Assembly (NCBI GenBank): GCA_014281115.1
Contig: JACONQ010000002.1
Span: 3,534,001 to 3,598,000 of the forward strand
Length of the DNA: 64,000 bases
Reading direction: 5' to 3'
Origin: Laburnicola sp. R22_1
Lineage: Eukaryota > Ascomycota > Dothideomycetes > Pleosporales > Didymosphaeriaceae
The stretch's first letter is position 1, and every line of letters begins with the position of its first letter. Below the pieces are notes generated by a model. That model had not been told where the DNA came from. It made no database searches and worked only from the letters and a program-made list of their open reading frames with translations. Below are positions 1 to 10,244 of the stretch, in pieces. The position numbers and the translations under genes were made by a program.

Positions 1-88
1 ACTCCGCTAAACCAGATCGAGGCCACTAGATCACGCGAGAAGCGGGTACATAGGTACTAGAGCAATGGAGTTAAGAGCCCTTAGTAGA
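1..88. other. Window edge, unassigned short sequence
   Basis: This short stretch before the first transposon end is less AT-rich than what follows. No reading frame or repeat match to the rest of the window was seen. Confidence 0.4.
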
Positions 89-600
89 TAACGTACTTTG
101 CACGCGAGTCGATCATGCCATCGAGTCGATCACTTTGCCAAGACCCCACCAAGTTCTGTACTATTTACGATAGTACAGAGTCAACACGAACTATTTTTGA
201 TAGTCTAAATAGGCTAATCTATTTAGAATCTACTTCTATAGGCTGCCTATAGGTTGTTTTATTATGCCTGGGCTTGCCGCAGCGTCTACAGCGCTATTAA
301 GCAGATTCGCCTCTATTAGCGCGCACCCTTTTCTTCGCCTTTTGCCTATTACTGCGCGCCCTAAACTCCTTTAGAGTGACCAGCCGCTAGCCCTCTTTAG
401 CTATAAGGACTCCTTTACGCTGTACTCGCTTTTTTTTATGCGATTTACGTTGCGTGGCGGCCTTATTAGTAGCTTAAAGTTTAGCGTTGCGTTTAGTTAT
501 TAACACTAAAGAATGCCCTATTAGCTTAGCGTCTTTAATAAGCTTTTTTACCGCCTTAACTATATAAGTTAGGAAACTATCTACATGCCTTTAAATCCTC

Positions 601-2475
601 TAATGTACTTTGCACTCGAGTTAATTATTCTATTAAGTTAATTACTTTACTAAGACCCTACTAAAACGTACTATTAGTAATAGTATAACGCGATACCTTA
701 ACCACATAATAAATTACTAGCGTTAAAAGAAGCGCGTATATAGCTTATAATTTAGACTATTAAATAAGACGCAACACTCTCTTAGCGATGCGCTATAACC
801 CTCTATAATATCTCTTAAAGTACACTTAGTAACTAACGCGCTAAAAAGACGTTTAGATGTAACTACGCACCTAATAAAATAAGACTTACTATAAGAGAGA
901 AGCAGGTAATTGTGCAGTATATACTTAACCTAAACGCGCGAGGATTTCTACCCTGACTTAATACTATAAAAGATATAGCCAATTCTTTACTAGCTGCACG
1001 CTACTATAAGCTAGTTGGCTAGAGGTGGCCTTATAACTTTGTTAAGCGCTAGCTAAAGCTTTAAGTTAAGTTTAATCGAAAGTACAACTATAAGAGAGCT
1101 CTTTAGAAGGATTCTAAGGTAATATAAGGCTAGTTTCGACTTATAGAGAACATAAAGGCCAAGTATAGTATTCTAGATAAGGACACCTATAATTTTAACA
1201 AGTCTGGCTTTATAATAGGCATAATATTAACTAGAGTAGTAGTTATAGGCTCTAAGCATTAAGGACGGCCAAAGCAAGTGCAGTAGGGCAATAGGGAGTG
1301 GACAATAGTTATCTAAGGCATTAACGCAATAGGGTGGTAAATTCCACCCTTTATTATTTTTAGGGGTAAGCACTACCTCTCTGCCTAGTATAAGAAGAAG
1401 GATCTACCTTATAATTAGATTATTGTAGTCTCTAAGAATAGCTAGATAATAAATAAGCTTAGTCTATAATAGTTAAAGCACTTTAATAAGCATATAAAGA
1501 GGCGTACTACTAGTAGAGTATATTTACTTATTATTAATAGCCACGAAAGTTATAACTCACTCAAATTCTAGAATTACTATAAAAAGAGTAATATTATTAC
1601 TTTTTATATGCCTCTATATTTATCGCACCTCTTACAGCCACTTAATATAGGTTGTTTTACGCTATTAAAGAAGGCGTATAGGCGCTAAGCTAAGAATCTA
1701 ATACGCAACCATATTACGCACATCACTAAAATCGAGTTTATATCTTGCTTTATTACTACTTTTAAGGCTTTAATTACTAAAAGTAATATTAAAGAAGGCT
1801 TTTAAGGTGCTGGCCTAGTGCCCCATAACCTAGAAGTTATAATATTGCAGCTTAACGTCCGTCTATATACGTCTCTACTTTGTACTATTTGTAATAGTAT
1901 ATAGAGGTTGTAAACTTTACAAAATAGTATAGAACTTAGATTGTAATTAACGCTAGTTAAGTAGAGAATTTAAAGGCATGTAGATAGTTCCCTAATTTAT
2001 ATAGTTAAGACGGTAGAAAAGCTTATTAAAGACGCCAAGCTAATAGGGCATTCTTTAGTGTTAATAACCAAACGTAACGCTAAACTTTAAGCTACTAATA
2101 AGACTACTACACAATATAAATTATATAAAAAAAAGCGAGTATAGTGTAAAGGAGTCCTTATAGCTAAAGAGGGCCAGCGGCTGGCCACTCTAAAGGAGTT
2201 TGGGGCGCGCAGTAATGGGCAAAAGGCAAAGAAGAGGGTGCGCGCTAATAGAGACGAATCTGCTTAATAGCGCTGTGGACGCTATAGTAAGCCTAGGTAT
2301 AATAAAACAATCTATAGACAGCTTATAAAAGTAGATTCTAAATAGATTAGCCTATTTAGACCATTAAAAATAGTTTGTGTTAACTCTATACTATTGTAAA
2401 TAGTATAGAACTTAGTAAGGTCTTAGTAAAGTAATTAACTTAATAGAATAATTAACTCGAGTGTAAAGTACGTTA
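601..2475 (+). mobile_element. Pogo/Fot1-like DNA transposon copy B nested in copy A, with TA duplications
   Basis: The element itself is 603-2473 (1871 bp), exactly the length of copy C. TA dinucleotides at 601-602 and 2474-2475 are the target duplication. Joining the flanks across this insertion restores the copy A sequence, compared with the corresponding stretch of copy C near 11600. The left end is RIP-altered (ATGT instead of ACGT) and the right end keeps ACGT. The transposase start codon is changed from ATG to ATA at 693. Confidence 0.9.
693..2345 (+). pseudogene. Transposase remnant of copy B
   Basis: Collinear with the copy C transposase at 10335-11987, but with a mutated start and many more stops. 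The DDE region near 1520-1560 and the basic C-terminal region near 2020-2340 are still recognisable. RIP-type transitions are denser than in copy C, so the two copies differ in how heavily they were mutated. Confidence 0.82.
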
Positions 2476-4285
2476 CTTAACTAGCGTTAATTACGACCTA
2501 AGTTCTATACTATTTCGCGAAGTTTGTAACTCCTATATACTATCGCGAATAGTATAAAGTGAAGGCGTATATAGGCAGACGTTAAGCTATAATATTATAA
2601 CTTCTAGGTTGTAAGGCACTAGGCTAGCACCTTAAAAGCCTCCTTTAATATTACTTTTAGTAATTAAAGCCTTAAAAGTAGTAATAAAGCAAGATAGAAA
2701 CTCGATTTTAGTAATGTGCATAATATGGTTGCGTATTAGATTCTTAGCTTAGCGCCTATACGCCTTCTTTAATAGCGTAAAATAACTCACATTAAGTGGC
2801 TATAAGAGGTGCGATAAATATAGAGGCATATAGAGAGTAATAATATTACTCTTTTTGCAGTAATCCTAAAATTTAAGCGAGTTGTAACTTTTGTAGCCAT
2901 TAATAATAAGTAAACGTGCTCTACTAGTAGTACGTCTCTTTATATACTTATTAAAGTGCTTTAGCTATTATAGACTAAGCTTATTTATTGTCTAGCCGTT
3001 CTTAGAGACTATAATAATCTAATTATAAGATAGATTCTTCTCCTTATACTAGGCGAAGAGGTGGTGCTTACTCCTAAAGATAATAAAGGGTGGAATCTAC
3101 CACTCTATTATATTAATGCCTTAGATAACTATTGTCTACTTTCTATTGCCCTACTGCACTTGCTTTGGCTATCCTTAACACTTAGAGTCTATAACTACTA
3201 CTCTAGTCGATATTATACCTATTATAAAGCCAGACTTATTAAAATTATAGGTGTTCTTATTTAGGATACTATACTTGGCCTTTATATTCTCCACAAACCG
3301 GAACTAGCCTTATATCACCTTAGAATCCTCCTAGAGGGCTCTCTTATAGTCGTACTTTTAATTAAACTTAACTTAAAGCTTTAGCTAGCGCTTAACAAAG
3401 TTATAAGGCCACTTCTAGCCAACTAGCTTATAGTAGCGTGCAGCTAGTAAAGAATTGGCTATATCTTTTATAGCATTAAGCTAGGGTAGAAATCCTCGCG
3501 CGTCTAGATTAAGTATATACTACATAATTACCTACTTCTTTCTTATAGTAAGTCTTATTTTATTAGATGCGTAGTTGCGTCTAAACGTCTTTCTAGCGCG
3601 TTAGTTGCTAAGTATACTTTAAGAGACGTTATAGAGGACTATAGCACATTGCTAAGAGAGTGTTGCATCTTATTTAATAGTCTAGATTGCAAGCTATATA
3701 CGCGCTTTTTTAACGCTAGTAGTTTATTATGTGGTTAAGGCATTGCGTTATACTATTGCGAATAGTATGTTTTAGTAAAGTCTTAGCAAAGTAATTAACT
3801 TAATAGAATAATCGACTCAAGTGCAAAGTATATTAGGAAAAGTTTTAAGCGCGCATGCGTACCTATAGCACCTAGGCAGCTTTACGTACACCTACACACT
3901 AAAAGCGCTCTAAGCGCACCTATAATACTACCTTTTTTTTAGCGTATATATGCGTAAAGTTGCGTAAGGATGTGCACCTATGCTACTAGTGCACCTAAGG
4001 TATATAGGGCACCTATAGCACTTATACTATTAAAATAATACTAATTAATTAGCAAATAAAGCTTTTTAATTAGCTAGAATTTAAAAAAAGCTTAGTAAGC
4101 TACTTAGTAAGCTGCGTAGTAAGCTTTAAAAAAAGATTTTTAAAGTATAAAGTTAAAGTCTCTTACTAGATAGTAATTACTAGTTAATATAATAGTACTA
4201 ATTACTAGAGTATTATATAGAACTTCTGCCTAACTCTAAATTTTAGATTTTATAGATTTAAAAATAGAAAAAATATAGTTTTATA

Positions 4286-4409
4286 TAGTATTAATTAATC
4301 TACCTAGAAGTAGAATAATAAAGACCTTTATCTTAAATAGCATAATAATAAAAAGTAGTGCCCTCTACTTAGTAATTAAAAGAGCGTAAAAAAGGCAATT
4401 AAAAAAAAG
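4286..4409 (-). mobile_element. SINE-like family B, copy B1
   Basis: A 124-bp insertion flanked by the 11-bp direct repeat ATAGTTTTATA (4275-4285 and 4410-4420). It shares the family core (the CAGAGCCCCCTACTTAGTAA-like block and the AAGGCTTTTATCTTAAAT-like block). It lies in the first unit of the tandem duplication, and the second unit has a different family B copy 11 bp further on. Confidence 0.78.
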
Positions 4410-5290
4410 ATAGTTTTATAATTACTTAAAAGAATTAGATTAGACGAAAATTAGTAGTTTAGCAAAGAACACTATTTTAAAAAGTTTAAACTTTAAAAAC
4501 TTTTTAACTGCTGTATTATTATTATAACATTATTAAAAATTTATATAATAATATTATGTAATATATAGAATAACTAGTAAAATAAAGAGTTTTTTATTAA
4601 TTACTAACTAGTTACGTGATAAAAATAGTATTTTAAAAGTAAATAATTAAAGACTAGTATTTTCTCTATAAATCTTTTAAAAAATTAAAATTATAGCTTT
4701 ACTAGTAAAAAAGTTATAAAGCTTTAAAAAATTACTTATTTAGACTATTTATATATATTTATATAAGTCTGCGCATATCTATATATCTTTAAGCATTTTT
4801 ATGCTAGTAAATTACTTATGCAAAAATGCGTACAAATGCGTAAGTCTACGCACGTCTGCGTATAATTTATATAGTTAAGCAGAAAAATTTTCCTAATATA
4901 AATATATATAAAACGCACTAGTAATACTACTTTTTTTCTTAGTGTGTATATATATAAGATTATATAAGGATGCGTACCTATACTACTAGTGTACCTAGAG
5001 TAGCTAGAGTAACTAGAATACTCTAGGTGCCTATACTACTTATAAAATACTAATTAATTAGTAAATAAAGCTCTTTAATTAGCTAAAATTTAATAAAAAC
5101 CTTAGTAATCTACTTAGTAAGCTTAAAAATATTTTTTAAAGTGTAAAGTTAAAGTCTTATACTAGATAGTAATTACTAGTTAATATAATAGTATTAATTA
5201 CTAGCGTATTATATAGAACTTCTACCTAATCCTAAATTCTAGATTTTGTAGGTTTAAAAGTAGAAAAATATAGTTTTATAATTATTTAAA

Positions 5291-5453
5291 TCGCCAAGCT
5301 CGCTTAGTAGTTCGAACGCGCTTTTTTTATAATTATATTACCTTTTTTACGCTCTTTTTAATTACTAAGTAGGAGGCTCTGCTTTTTTTGTTATATTATT
5401 TAAAATAAAAGCCTTTGTTATTCTACCACTAGATAGTTAAATTAACAACACAT
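5291..5453 (+). mobile_element. SINE-like family B, copy B2
   Basis: A 163-bp insertion flanked by the 11-bp direct repeat AATTATTTAAA (5280-5290 and 5454-5464). It is in the opposite orientation to B1 and is less truncated at its variable end, which reaches the AAGCTCGCTTAGTAGTTCGA block. Confidence 0.8.
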
Positions 5454-5534
5454 AATTATTTAAAAGAATTAGATTAGGCGAAAATTAGTAGCTTAGTAAA
5501 GAATACTATTTTAAAAAGTATAAACTTTAATAAC

Positions 5535-5728
5535 ATTGTAGTTTAAACTATAGATAACTCTCTCTAGCTCGCGCTAGGAGGCGGGAAGCCAAAGATGCGC
5601 GCGTTATTAACTTAGTTACGTGTATTTATATAATATCTCACAGAGCTAGTATATAGAAAAAAAAGGTTATAGCTAGATTTTCTTTTACTATAGTATAGTT
5701 GCGAGATGCAGCTTTGTTTATAAAAAAA
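5535..5728 (+). mobile_element. SINE-like family C, copy C1 (longest)
   Basis: A 194-bp insertion with a TTATAAAAAAA tail, flanked by the 9-bp direct repeat TTTAATAAC (5526-5534 and 5729-5737). The first unit of the surrounding tandem duplication keeps the uninterrupted site near 4488-4510. The 5' half contains a GC-richer stretch near 5570-5620 that is not present in copy C2. Confidence 0.78.
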
Positions 5729-6169
5729 TTTAATAACTTTTTAACTACTTTACCTTTATTAAAACTTTTTTAAAACTTTTAATAATATATTATTAGTACT
5801 ATATTTTTATATATAAATATTATGTTAGATATATAATAACTAGTAAAATAAAGGGTTTTTTTATTAATTACTAACTAATTACGTATTAAAGATAGTATTT
5901 TTAAATTAAATAATTCAAGAGTAGTATTTTCTCTATAATCTATTCAAAAATTAAAATTATAGCTTTACTAGTAAAAAGGTTATAAAGCTTTAAAAAATTA
6001 CTTATTTAAACTATTTATATATATCTATATTAGTCTGCGTATATCTATGCATATCTATATATCTCTAAGTATTTTTGTGCTAGTAAATTACTTATGCAAA
6101 AATGTGCACATATGCGCACGTCTGCATATAGTTAAGTAGTCTCTCTAGAAAAAACTTTCCTAGTATACT

Positions 6170-6250
6170 AAGTAGAAGACTTAACTTTTTTATTATATTG
6201 TTTAAAATAAAAGCCTTTATATTTCTACTTCTAAGTAGTTAATTTAATAT
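6170..6250 (+). repeat. SINE-like family B, partial copy
   Basis: A partial match to the family B core (CTTTTTTATTATAT and AAAATAAAAGCCTTTAT) immediately before copy B3. No flanking duplication could be assigned. Confidence 0.55.
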
Positions 6251-6262
6251 AATATATTAGTA

Positions 6263-6387
6263 TGTGGCGTTATTTTATCTACCTAGAGATAGGGCGACAA
6301 AGGCTTTTATCTTAAATAGTATAACAAAAAAAGCAGAGCCTCCTACTTAGTAATTAAAAAAGGTGTAAAAAGGTAATAAGAAAAAGC
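6263..6387 (-). mobile_element. SINE-like family B, copy B3
   Basis: A 125-bp insertion flanked by the 12-bp direct repeat AATATATTAGTA (6251-6262 and 6388-6399). The constant end (TGTGGC on the plus strand) is intact, and the other end is truncated in the A-rich part of the family. Confidence 0.8.
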
Positions 6388-6403
6388 AATATATTAGTAT
6401 AGT

Positions 6404-6537
6404 TTTGATTTTTTTAATTACCCTTTTAACGCTCTTGTTAATTACTAAGTAGGGTGCTCTGCTTTTTTTATTATGTTATTTAAGATAAAAGCCTTTATCG
6501 TCCTACTCCTCGGTAGATTTAATTAATGCCACACATA
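6404..6537 (+). mobile_element. SINE-like family B, copy B4
   Basis: Ends with the family's constant end (TAATGCCACAC) at about 6535, directly next to a family A copy. A partial further family B copy follows at about 6665-6702. Flanking duplications are not clear because insertions are stacked here. Confidence 0.6.
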
Positions 6538-6643
6538 GGTTTTTTTGCGACTAAGGGAATTATAATAAAAATATTATAATAATAATAGTTATTCTCCTAC
6601 TATTATATACACAAAAAGTATTTTAAGATATTAATAAAAGGAG
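6538..6643 (-). mobile_element. SINE-like family A, copy A1
   Basis: Family A begins on the plus strand with a T run and GCGACTAAGG, so the A tail is on the minus strand. The other end is truncated near the TTAATAAAAGG block. It sits directly against family B copy B4. Confidence 0.62.
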
Positions 6644-6702
6644 TTATATACTAGTATATATAGTATTAATTTATCTATCTAGAGGTAGAATAATAAATAT
6701 AA

Positions 6703-7288
6703 GTGGCTAAGCACCCTTCTACTAGTTACTCGGCCTAATGCCTTAGAGCCTTAAAGTTCTAAGTCTATACTCCTACTAAGCTAGAAGTATATAAGTCTAT
6801 AGCTAGAGTTACCTTTAAACTTTATTAAATTTATAAGTTTACTTAGGTAACTCTAATTTCTTAGTTTAAAGCCCCTTATAATAAAGGCTTTTATCTTAAA
6901 TAATATAATTATCCGTATACCGTATAGGCAAGGGCACCTAAGAGGGTTAAGGTTTTAATATTATCGTATAATAGTATTACGTAGAAATTATATAATACCT
7001 ATACGCCGTAGACTATACACCATAGAATCTTTTTCTTTCTATTTGCACCCTTTTTAGAGATAAGTAATTAATATTAAGTTAGTTCTATTATATTATTTTC
7101 TTTTCTTATACAATTATCCTATACACCCTCTATACTTACTAGTATAGAGTATTAGATATTAATATCTATATAGCTAGCTATAGAGCCTATTTAATACTAA
7201 TTAGTAGTTAACTAACTCTTAACTATAAATTAGTAAGAGTAAAGATAGATTATATAAGTTACTATTAGCTATATATTTTATTTTATTA
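6703..7288. other. AT-rich stretch with a dispersed repeat of about 290 bp
   Basis: The block at about 6908-7196 is repeated in the same orientation at about 21610-21870 and at about 22910-23302 (there split by copy B10). It may be a solo LTR or another non-coding repeat, but I found no clean TG...CA ends. Nothing else was recognised. Confidence 0.5.
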
Positions 7289-7290
7289 TA

Positions 7291-9119
7291 ATGTAAGTGT
7301 ATAGCAAGCGCACCGGCTAAGCGAGTGCGCCACCCTAACAAGCTATTAGGCCTTCTACGTGTAATTACTCAATACCACAACGTTGTACTATAGCCTATAG
7401 TAGATATTCTTAATCGCTGACGTCTACTACATCTTTTTCACACGTGTGCGAGTTGTGTCCTATCTTACCGCAGCGCTTGCAGTGCCTTTTACCCTGCTTA
7501 TCTACACCTGTTTAGGCCCTACCTTCCCGCATTTCCCTCTCTACCTGCGCCCCAACGTCGCATTGGGCTATTAAATCCTCTGCCTGTTCCTTTAATAGGT
7601 CTCCACCCTTCTAGATCCGCTTTCTTTTGCGTAATTTGCGCTTAGAAGCAGCCTTATTTAACGCGTTAAGCTGCAGCACTTAGACTGCTAACAACGTCTG
7701 CCGATGCAGTAGCATTGCAGTGCCTCTCTGCAGCTAATTAATAATCTTAACTATTAGAGTTAGTGACGATCCTTAGTGCTTTTAAATACAATCGCGAAGC
7801 AGCGTTAATTAAGCCTCTATCTTGTTAGCGTTAGTGGGTGTCTTAGGATTCTATTAGATCGCCTCTAGTAGAGGCGGTGTTGGCGTCTAAAGCTTGACAT
7901 TAAGCTTTAATAGCACCACTAATAGGTTATTAGGCACTAAGCCAGTTGCTCTAAAGCTTAATATAATATTTGCCTTTAAGAACGCCTTCTTAAAGACCTT
8001 TGCAAACGTTGCAATAAAGGCTTTCTTATTAATTTAGCCAATATAGTCTGTTGCTAAGACTCTAATCTCTTTGCTATACTCTCGCTTTAAGGGGGCAAAA
8101 CAACCTATGTTAAGCGGCTGTAGAATATATAATAAGTATAGAGGCATACATAAAGTAATTATCTTGTTCTTATTATAAAGATTCTAGAAGGTAAGCGACT
8201 TGTGGCTCTTATAGCTGTTAATTATTAGCAGCATATAGCTGCCTACCCTCCAGCCCTTAATCTGCTTGGCTACACTAATATTGTTTGTGGTCTAACTGTT
8301 GTTACTAATCCTAATGCGCTATTAGAGTCTTAAATTAGGGTACTAGGACGCGTCGTGGTTCTTTACTTTAAAGATAAGGTAGAGCGCAATTGCCCAGCCT
8401 ATTGCGTTGATTACAGCGATGAAAGTCACCCACTTACAGTCCCCTTGTTGCAGCCCAATAGGCTTAGTACATCTCTCTAATATAGTAACTACTTTAACGC
8501 GATTTCTAACGCCTATAGTAAAGCTAGTCTCGTTAAAGTTATAGGTATCTTTATTCAGGATGCTATACTTGGCCTTAACATTATGTACGAGGTCGAACCA
8601 AGGCCTAATAACCCCTAGATCGCTGCACAAGACTCTCTGGCGATCCCTCTGTCGAGTCATATGGGATTTAAGTCCAGGTTCGCGTTTAATAAAGTTTAAA
8701 GCCCATCGCAGGCCAATAGGCTTTGCGCTGCGTGCAGCGCGCAGTTAATTAGCCATATCTTTAACACAATAAAGCGTTGGGATAAATCCTTAAGTATTAA
8801 GCTTCCTAATATATTGCACAAGCGTCCTCTCTTCTGTCTTTTAAAGATTTGCTAATTTAGGGTGGGTATTACGTGTTGACTGCGCCCCAGCGCGTCGACA
8901 ATTAATTAACCTTTAGGAAACGTTGTAGACAACAGCTGCGCGTCGCACGCTTAGTTTTTGCGGCTCTTTAATTGCTTAAAGAGCAAGCTTAATCCTCTCC
9001 TCTTTTAGAAGCAATTTAAAATTAGGTTGTTGAGACATTGAGGTGTAAAGTAGTAGAGCCCTAATAGCTTATTAGGGTGACGCGCTCGCTTAGCCGGCGC
9101 GCTCGCTATACACTCACGT
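7291..9119 (-). mobile_element. Pogo/Fot1-like DNA transposon copy D (second TIR family)
   Basis: A 1829-bp element flanked by TA (7289-7290 and 9120-9121). The terminal inverted repeats of about 55-60 bp begin ACGTGAGTG on the right and the RIP-altered ATGTAAGTG on the left. They contain the GCTAAGCGAG core followed by CACCCTAA. The TIR sequence differs from copies A-C, so this is a separate family of the same superfamily. The whole interior is occupied by one broken transposase gene. Confidence 0.88.
7410..9038 (-). pseudogene. Transposase of copy D, RIP-inactivated
   Basis: A pogo/Fot1-type DDE transposase with a C-terminal zinc knuckle. A 105-codon open segment (8660-8343) covers the region before and around the first catalytic block, which reads YNFNETSF. 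Related copies have FDKTGF there, so the first catalytic Asp is now Asn (a G-to-A change). The second block near 8210 reads IINSYKSH, so Asp is also Asn there. The zinc knuckle (about 7482-7438) is intact as C-x2-C-x4-H-x4-C (CKRCGKIGHNSHTC). Several stops of RIP type interrupt the frame. The start is the ATG at 9038, in the position equivalent to copies C and F. Confidence 0.85.
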
Positions 9120-9121
9120 TA

Positions 9122-10242
9122 CTCTATTCTTTATACATAAGAGGATAGTAGATTAAACCTTTATAGAGTTAGTAAGTAACTATCGCTACTATATAAAACC
9201 TATCCTTATTTATAAAGATAGTAAATTAACTCTTTTATTAAGTTAGTAAGTAGATATTACTACTATATAAGATTTAAAAGAAGATAGTGCACTAAGCACA
9301 CTACTAATAACTATATAAATATATAGTTAGATAATAACAAACCCTAATAAAGCATAACTCTTTATATAACTAACCTATTAAATAAACTAGTTGTATAATA
9401 ACTACTCCTACTACTACCCTATATAAAGCCCCCACCTTTACTATCTCTACCTTATAAGACAATACTGATATGCCTAAATATACTAGACTATATAATAAGT
9501 ATACTAAAGGAATAGAAATATTAGAGATAATACTGCGCAAAAGAACAAGACTTAAGTACTAGAAGAATAAGATTAACCTAGTAGATAATTCCTCTCTATT
9601 AAAAATGCAATTATGTATAATATATACTATTACTAATTACTATATATTATATTAAAAAGGAACGGCTTTCTTAGAATTATTCTAGGAAGACTTTAAAGAA
9701 TAGAAAGAACACTATTATTTAAAGTTAAACTAATCTCACAGAGCTAGTATATAGAAAAATAGATTATAGCTAGTTATTTCTTAGACTAAGGTATAGCTAC
9801 GAAATGCGACTTTGTTTATAAAAAAAAAAGTTAAACTGTACGTTTAAAAGAGAGCTTATTATAGTCCTAGAAAAAAGAGGCATTATATTAAGAATAAGTA
9901 CTAAAGCTATAAGTGCTAGCAAATTATACAAAGTAGCCTAAGGTAATATAAATATTACTTATATATTACTACCTTTACTAGTTTACTTAACTCCTTATAT
10001 ATAAACACTAAAACTAATCTTAAAGATACCTAAGCTAGTTAGGCTATTACACAAACCTAAATAGAGCAAGCTGCTACTACTATAGACATCTAAATAGCTA
10101 TAGGTTCTTATAAATATCTTAAAAACCTTTGTATAAGTACTAAGAATAATTTTATTTATATAAATAACTAAATAAACTACTACTCTTTATATATAGTACC
10201 TAACTGCTATTTTGCCTACCTACTTATAATTTTTAAACACTA
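9122..10242. other. AT-rich stretch between transposons
   Basis: Contains one SINE-like family C copy (9732-9826). The rest is AT-rich with no recognisable reading frame. Confidence 0.5.
9732..9826 (+). mobile_element. SINE-like family C, copy C2 (5'-truncated)
   Basis: A 95-bp insertion flanked by the 11-bp direct repeat AAAGTTAAACT (9721-9731 and 9827-9837). It matches only the 3' half of C1 and ends in an A-rich tail. Loss of the 5' half with an intact 3' end is the pattern left by target-primed reverse transcription. Confidence 0.78.
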
Positions 10243-10244
10243 TA

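Larger units (their letters stand above)
219..3743 (-). pseudogene. Transposase remnant of copy A, interrupted
   Basis: This is a DDE-type transposase of the pogo/Fot1 kind, recognised by close parallel to copy C at 10335-11987. It is broken by many stop codons of RIP type and by the nested transposon at 603-2473. It would have cut and pasted its own element in the nucleus, and it cannot be functional now. Confidence 0.8.
91..3833 (-). mobile_element. Pogo/Fot1-like DNA transposon copy A, split by a nested copy
   Basis: This copy reads on the minus strand. Its ends begin with ACGT (left, position 91) and the RIP-altered ATAT (right, 3830-3833), and both are flanked by a TA dinucleotide (89-90 and 3834-3835), as expected for Tc1-mariner/pogo elements. 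The terminal inverted repeat carries the same duplicated subterminal motif as copies B and C. The transposase remnant runs from about 3743 down to about 219 and ends in a zinc-knuckle-like segment near 255-290. Copy B (603-2473) sits inside it. Without B and one duplicated TA, the element is about 1870 bp, matching the 1871 bp of the other two copies. Many C-to-T and G-to-A changes have destroyed the frame. Confidence 0.88.
3925..6165 (+). repeat. Tandem duplication of an AT-rich unit of about 1 kb
   Basis: Two related units lie head to tail at about 3925-4895 and 4915-6165. Matching landmarks are the block near 4141-4270 against 5136-5250, and the block near 4590-4890 against 5855-6150. The units differ by many transitions and by separate short insertions: 4286-4409 in the first, and 5291-5453 and 5535-5728 in the second. 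No coding potential was recognised. It could be two copies of an unknown transposon or of its end. Confidence 0.65.
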
